Positions 59,870 to 64,000 of a stretch of 64,000 nucleotides of DNA are shown piece after piece. The notes under the pieces were generated by a model. It did no database searches. It saw only the letters and a program-made list of their open reading frames with translations, and had not been told where the DNA came from. The position numbers and the translations under genes were made by a program. Each line of letters begins with the position of its first letter. Positions within the stretch are counted from its first letter, which is position 1. Source of the DNA: Coptis chinensis (Eukaryota; Streptophyta; Magnoliopsida; Ranunculales; Ranunculaceae); assembly GCA_015680905.1 (NCBI GenBank), contig CM027383.1:89610501-89674500 (forward strand). Reading direction: 5' to 3'.

Positions 59870-62179
59870 TCCGGACAATTTCTCGAGTCATGGTTAGCAA
59901 TCTGTCCATATCTGTGACACTTTCTTCCTGAATTGTTTACGACTATCTCATTGTTTAGGGCTATCTCTCTGGAGGATTTTCATCTATCCGCTTTCTTCTT
60001 CCCCCTCCCTTTTGTTTGAGAAATGTTGGGATTCAAAATCAATAGCTGAAATAAAGACCGAATTAAAATAAATATTTATATCAAACTAAACACCGAATTA
60101 AACACTAAATTTATATAAAATTAAACATTCAAATAAAAAAAACCTGTGATGTATTAACCGAAGGTATCGAAGGCTCTGCAACTGGAGGCTCTTCATCATC
60201 TGCGTCTCCTTCGTAGGAAGTTTCATTAAACTTTGAAATTCCAATAGCCATTTCACCAATCTTTTCAATAAAATATGAATAACCCTCAAAAGTATGTGAC
60301 GCATCGTAAGCCACTTGAGAAGCAACCTTGATAGAATGAGTCACTCTCAAAGGTTCATTTGAGACATTCCCGACCACAAATCCAGTACCATACCAAACTC
60401 TGCTCTATAAGTGTTAGCCTTTTGCATCCACCGCGTCAATCTAAAATGGCTTGGAATCTCTTCAATCTCGTAACACCTAAAAACCTTTAAGATATGACCA
60501 CAAAGCAACCCCATAAACTGAAAGTACTTGCATTCGCAATCTCCCTCTAAGGTTCCTCTATCGAAACTCACTCTCCAAACAGACTTCTTCAGCGGGTCTC
60601 TCCATTTCACCATGTAGCTTCCGGTTCCATACCTGTCAATCTATTCCCCATCAATTTTGTACTCCATCTTTGCCTTTTCTAGTTGCTCCTTAAATTTATT
60701 GAATATTGAGATCGTATAGACCTTCGCGGCATGCATTAGGAGGAAAGTATCGTTATGCACAATCCGTGAACTATGCTCGGTGCGGTAATCAGAATCTCTT
60801 TCTTTCCTAGCAAGCAAAGCCAGAGACTTCTCATTACCATGTACAAACTACATAAGCATAGCCGTCGAATTGACAAACTGGTCATAATGAGAATTCATCG
60901 ATTCACTTCGACCAGTCATGTGTATACCAGCCAAAAAGGTATCACTGAGATAATAAGGAACCCATTTCTCCCGTATTGAATATATCTCTGTCAACCAAAG
61001 ATTTTTAGACAACTCATACTTCTCAATGATTGTACACCATCTTCTCTCAAAATCAACAATCCTATACGAAAAAGAAATAGTGTTCTTCAACTCAGTTACC
61101 AATGTCTCAAATTTGGTAAATGACATCTTCTCTTGGAATTTCTGCATAATATGCCAAAGACAGTAACGATGACGAGTATTAGGGAACACTTTGGCAATGG
61201 CTGCAATAATCGCTCTATCCTGATCAGTGATGATTGCAGTTGGCGCACGACCACCCATGGCTGCAAGCCAGGCCTTAAATAGCCATATGAATGTATCTTC
61301 TGTCTCATCAAGCAACAATGCGCAACCAAACTGAATCGACTGATAATGATGGTTGACTCCAGTAAAAGGGGCAAAAGGCATGGAATATGCATTGGTACGA
61401 TATGTGGTATCAAAAGACACAACATCCCCGAAATAATCATACTAGCATCGAGACCTCCCATGAACCCAGAAAAAGTTCACCGCAGTCCCATTTTCATCTA
61501 AATCAATAGCGTACAGAGTAGAACCGTGGATCCTCGGCGACTCTTCCTCAAGATAAAATATTTCAAAGACGACAGTTGCATCACCTTCTTTAGGCATCTT
61601 TATGGTCAAACCATAATGATGGTTCCAACAATCTTTCTGTGTAAACCCAACTTCCTCTCCATGGAAAACAGATGCCACTTTCCCAACAGGTAAACTGTTA
61701 TCACTAAACATCTCGGTCAAGCACTTCGCTGCTTCAGACATATGTTTGTTAGTTTTCATGCAAATGTTCTTCGATGGGGTCACCAAACCGTGACTATGGT
61801 CATTCTGAGCAACGCTGATCTCATATATATCTTCATGCATTCTTTTCTTAATACGAATTCTAGCTTGGCAACCACACCGGATAGTTGATGTATTTCTTGA
61901 TCGGACTTCATCTTTCTTGGTAACCCCTTCACGTGAGCAAACTAGTAAACAACCACTAACCAAATCCACCTGATTTTCTTGCTTGGAAGTCGTCCGAACA
62001 CGAGTCTCAAATCCCTCTTGTTGACCATACTCTTTGTAGTAAGTCTTTGCTTCGTCAACACTTGTAAAAGTCATTCCTATATAAGGAGCAGCTAATGTTT
62101 GCATGCCTTGAACAGGGGCTTTAGTATACGAAGACCCAACTACGTCTTCTTCGATATTGATTGATGTCTCTGTCTCCAT
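59870..62179 (-). pseudogene. FAR1-related (MULE-transposase-derived) gene, nearly full length
   Basis: Seen: from the ATG at 62179 the frame runs 611 codons to 60347, interrupted only by three TAG codons (61442-61444, 60848-60850, 60641-60643). Order: FAR1 zinc-finger region (PYIGMTFTSVDEAKTYYKEY, HGLVTPSKN), transposase core (GDVVSFDTTYRTNAYSMPFA, TAIITDQDRAIIAAIAKVFP, THRHYCLWHI-type block), complete SWIM finger (CECKYFQFMGLLCGHILKVF). A frameshift near 60370 precedes SIKVASQVAYDASHTFEGYS and a donor at about 60142. A last exon near 60010-59870 holds a zinc knuckle with Cys to Tyr at the second ligand (KCHRYGQIANHDSRNCP). Known: FAR1/FHY3-type transcription factor family. It faces the 53379 copy in inverted orientation. 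It is probably dead, but only recently so. Confidence 0.88.
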
Positions 62180-62503
62180 TTCTATAAATCGAAAACATTA
62201 AAAATATAAATAACTTAAACAGACAAAAATCTCAATGTACATAAATAGTGTAGATAACTTAAACATCAAAACTCTGACAGAGTTCACCGAATATGCTACT
62301 TCATTGAACTCTGACAGAATTTACGTCTTCTTCGATATTGATTGATGTCTCTGTCTCCATTTCTATAAATTGAAAACATTAAAAATATAAATAACTTAAA
62401 CAGACAAAAATCTCAATGTACATAAATAGTGTAGATAACTTAAACATCAAAACTCTGACAGAGTTCACCGAATATGCTACTTCATTGAACTCTGACAGAA
62501 TTT
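62142..62503. repeat. 181-bp tandem duplication over the FAR1-like start region
   Basis: Copies at 62142-62322 and 62323-62503 are almost identical. Each contains the last bases of the leader intron, its acceptor, the ATG and the first 12 codons on the minus strand. The outer copy has an ATG at 62360 and a 19-codon frame ending at TGA 62301-62303. Confidence 0.92.
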
Positions 62504-62660
62504 AAAACTCTGACAGAGTTCACCGAACTCTGACAAAGTTCAAAACTCTAACAGAGTTCACCGAATATGCTAGTTCACCGAACTCTGACAGAGTTCACCG
62601 AATATGCTAGTTCACCGAACTCTGACAGAGTTCAAAACTCTGACAGAATACGACATGAAG
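62504..62660. repeat. short repeats of CTCTGACAGAGTTCACCGAA
   Basis: Several copies of ACTCTGACAGAGTTCA and GAATATGCTAGTTCACC in a unit of about 37 bp. They continue the wording of the 181-bp duplication and include the near-palindrome CTCTGACAGAG. Confidence 0.8.
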
Positions 62661-62955
62661 AATACGACAGAGTTCAAGCTAATTAAATACCATTCAAACT
62701 TCAATGAAAATACCATTAAAGCTAATTAAATACCATTAAAGCATGAAGAATACGGCAACGAAAATACCATTCAAACCCTTCAAGGAAATTTGCAAAATTA
62801 TTACATGTACCCAATTTGAATAAAGGTTACCTAATTTGAATAAATTTCATACACGCGGTTGTCTAATGTTTTCTTCAAATATAGAAACTTGTAGTTATCA
62901 AACGAATCCAAGCTAATTAAACAACAAATCAAACGAATTAAAAGTGGAAAAATAC

Positions 62956-63020
62956 CTTAATCCAGAAGCTTGGTACGATTTGGAGAAGAAGAAGCAGAGA
63001 GAGAGAGAGAGAGAGAGAAC
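62956..63020 (-). other. leader exon of the second FAR1-like copy
   Basis: A (CT)n run on the minus strand (GA run 62995-63018 on plus), then a leader ending GATTAAG|GTATTTTT at 62956. The leader intron would run to the acceptor beside the ATG at 62179 (or its duplicate at 62360). Confidence 0.55.
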
Positions 63021-63167
63021 AAAATTTCGCATTTTTGGTGATTTTCGTTTTTTTTTTTTTTTTTGAAATAACACGAAATTTTGAAATATCGGTTTTATCA
63101 GTGAATTAGATCATCAGATCTTGAGGCGAGATCGGACGGCTGAGGAGAAGTGTGAGATTAAGTAATT

Positions 63168-63556
63168 CTCTAAAAAGTAGCTACTTAAGTTAACTTAAAA
63201 TAAGTATGTACGTAAAACTTCACCTACAAAATGAATTCAAACTTAATTTTTTGTAGTTATGAAGCACTCACTATAATGATTATCTTCCCAAAATTTCAGC
63301 TCATTTGGAAACCTCTAACATAGATAAAAATTGTTGTCATCTTTAAAAAGAAATCTAACGGTTCATAAATGTTGAATTTTTGTAATTGTTTTTTGTCAAT
63401 GTTAGAGGTTTCCAAATGAGCTGAAATTTTGTAGAAATGATCTTAATATTGAGTATATCATATCTACCAAAAAAAAATGTTTAAATTCATTTTGTAGGTG
63501 AAGTTTTACTTACGTACTTATTTTAAAGTTAACTTAAGTAGCTACTTTTAAGAGAA
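63168..63556. mobile_element. foldback MITE
   Basis: The two halves are inverted copies. Left: AAAGTAGCTACTTAAGTTAA to AACTTCACCTACAAAATGAA, and an inner block AGCTCATTTGGAAACCTCTA. Right: the same in reverse order and orientation, ending GTAGCTACTTTTAAGAG. No gene. The target duplication is not resolved. Confidence 0.8.
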
Positions 63557-63584
63557 AGACTATAGTGACACAGTTATAGTGCCA

Positions 63585-63860
63585 CCCTTATCTCACTCCC
63601 CTCCTGGTCCGTCAGATCTCTTTTCAAGATTATCAGATCTAATTTACTCAAAAATCGCAAAATTTCAAACTTTCGCACTATTTTAAAAACAAAAAATAAA
63701 TAAAAAACGCGATTTCCATTCCATCTCAATTCCATCTCGAAAAAACGAAGGGTTTGGGTTTTTTCTACCTCTCTCTTTTCTCTCCATTTCAAACCCAAAT
63801 TCGTAAAATTAGTTCGATTTCCAAAATCAAAGCAAGCAACCAACTATTTAGTTGGATTTC
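63585..63860 (+). repeat. inverted copy of FAR1-type upstream sequence
   Basis: On the minus strand this segment resembles 62990-63165: both share a pyrimidine-rich leader, a T-run, GAAATTTTG-type words, TAAATTAGATC and a GATCTTGA...GATC...GACGG stretch. It therefore lies as an inverted duplicate across the foldback MITE. Confidence 0.5.
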
Positions 63861-64000
63861 CAAAGACCCAAATTGTTCGGGATTTAGGGAAAAAGGTAAT
63901 ATTGTTCCCATTTTCTAATTCCAATTCAGTCCCCGGATGTTGTACAAGTCTTGGGTTTTGCATCCGTGTTTAATCTTCTAAATATGACCCAGTTTACTTG
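63861..64000 (+). other. possible start of a further gene leader
   Basis: A possible donor AAAAAG|GTAATATTG near 63895 follows the duplicated leader-like sequence. It would fit a plus-strand gene continuing beyond the window, but no coding sequence is visible. Confidence 0.25.

Overview
The window looks like nuclear DNA of a flowering plant, most likely a eudicot. It is AT-rich, its genes carry short GT-AG introns, and its recognisable families are plant ones: pyruvate decarboxylase, an ICE1/SCREAM-type bHLH, a plant aprataxin, FAR1-related proteins, plant mobile domain proteins and a Tekay-like chromovirus. Only one gene appears fully intact: a six-exon pyruvate decarboxylase on the minus strand (17450-19973, 593 residues). 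Almost everything else is transposable elements, nested insertions and decayed gene copies.

Layout. 1-5261: right part of a CACTA-like element holding an intron-containing but broken ICE1-like bHLH fragment; a 976-bp hAT-type element (perfect 8-bp target duplication) is nested in it. 6419-11465: a long non-coding LTR-like element with a 1.03-kb Mutator-like element (about 210-bp inverted repeats, 9-bp duplication) inside. 11963-15071: a PIF/Harbinger-type element (TTA duplication) whose only gene is a decayed plant mobile domain (PMD) gene. 15611-16050: small hAT-like element. 16418-19973: RNase H-like exon, then pyruvate decarboxylase. 23663-33611: a 9.9-kb PIF/Harbinger-type element (TTA duplication) with a Myb/SANT ORF1, a DDE transposase, a second PMD gene and a 2.77-kb LTR inserted in it. 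A 501-bp MITE of the same family (33721-34221) lies about 107 bp away.

35209-39667 is an aprataxin-like pseudogene. It is joined head-on to a chromovirus pol fragment (39688-42470), which in turn abuts a stray protein-kinase exon (42479-42629). 43.4-49.9 kb is a degenerate array of roughly 57-bp units, present as two higher-order copies and split by a 3.37-kb solo-LTR-like insertion with a 5-bp duplication. 50.2-51.06 kb is a tandem duplication of about 430 bp. 53379-55129 and 59870-62179 are two FAR1-related pseudogenes facing each other. Between them lie an LTR that cut the first one inside its SWIM finger, a 3'-LTR remnant, and an F-box/LRR (SKIP19-like) fragment. The window ends with an inverted duplication of FAR1-type upstream sequence around a foldback MITE.

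The strongest candidate for something under-described is the repeated link between PIF/Harbinger-type ends (GAGCAT inverted repeats, TTA duplications, clustered subterminal motifs) and PMD genes. It occurs in two different elements here, one of which also encodes both standard Harbinger proteins. All family names rest on reading motifs by eye; no database search was possible.
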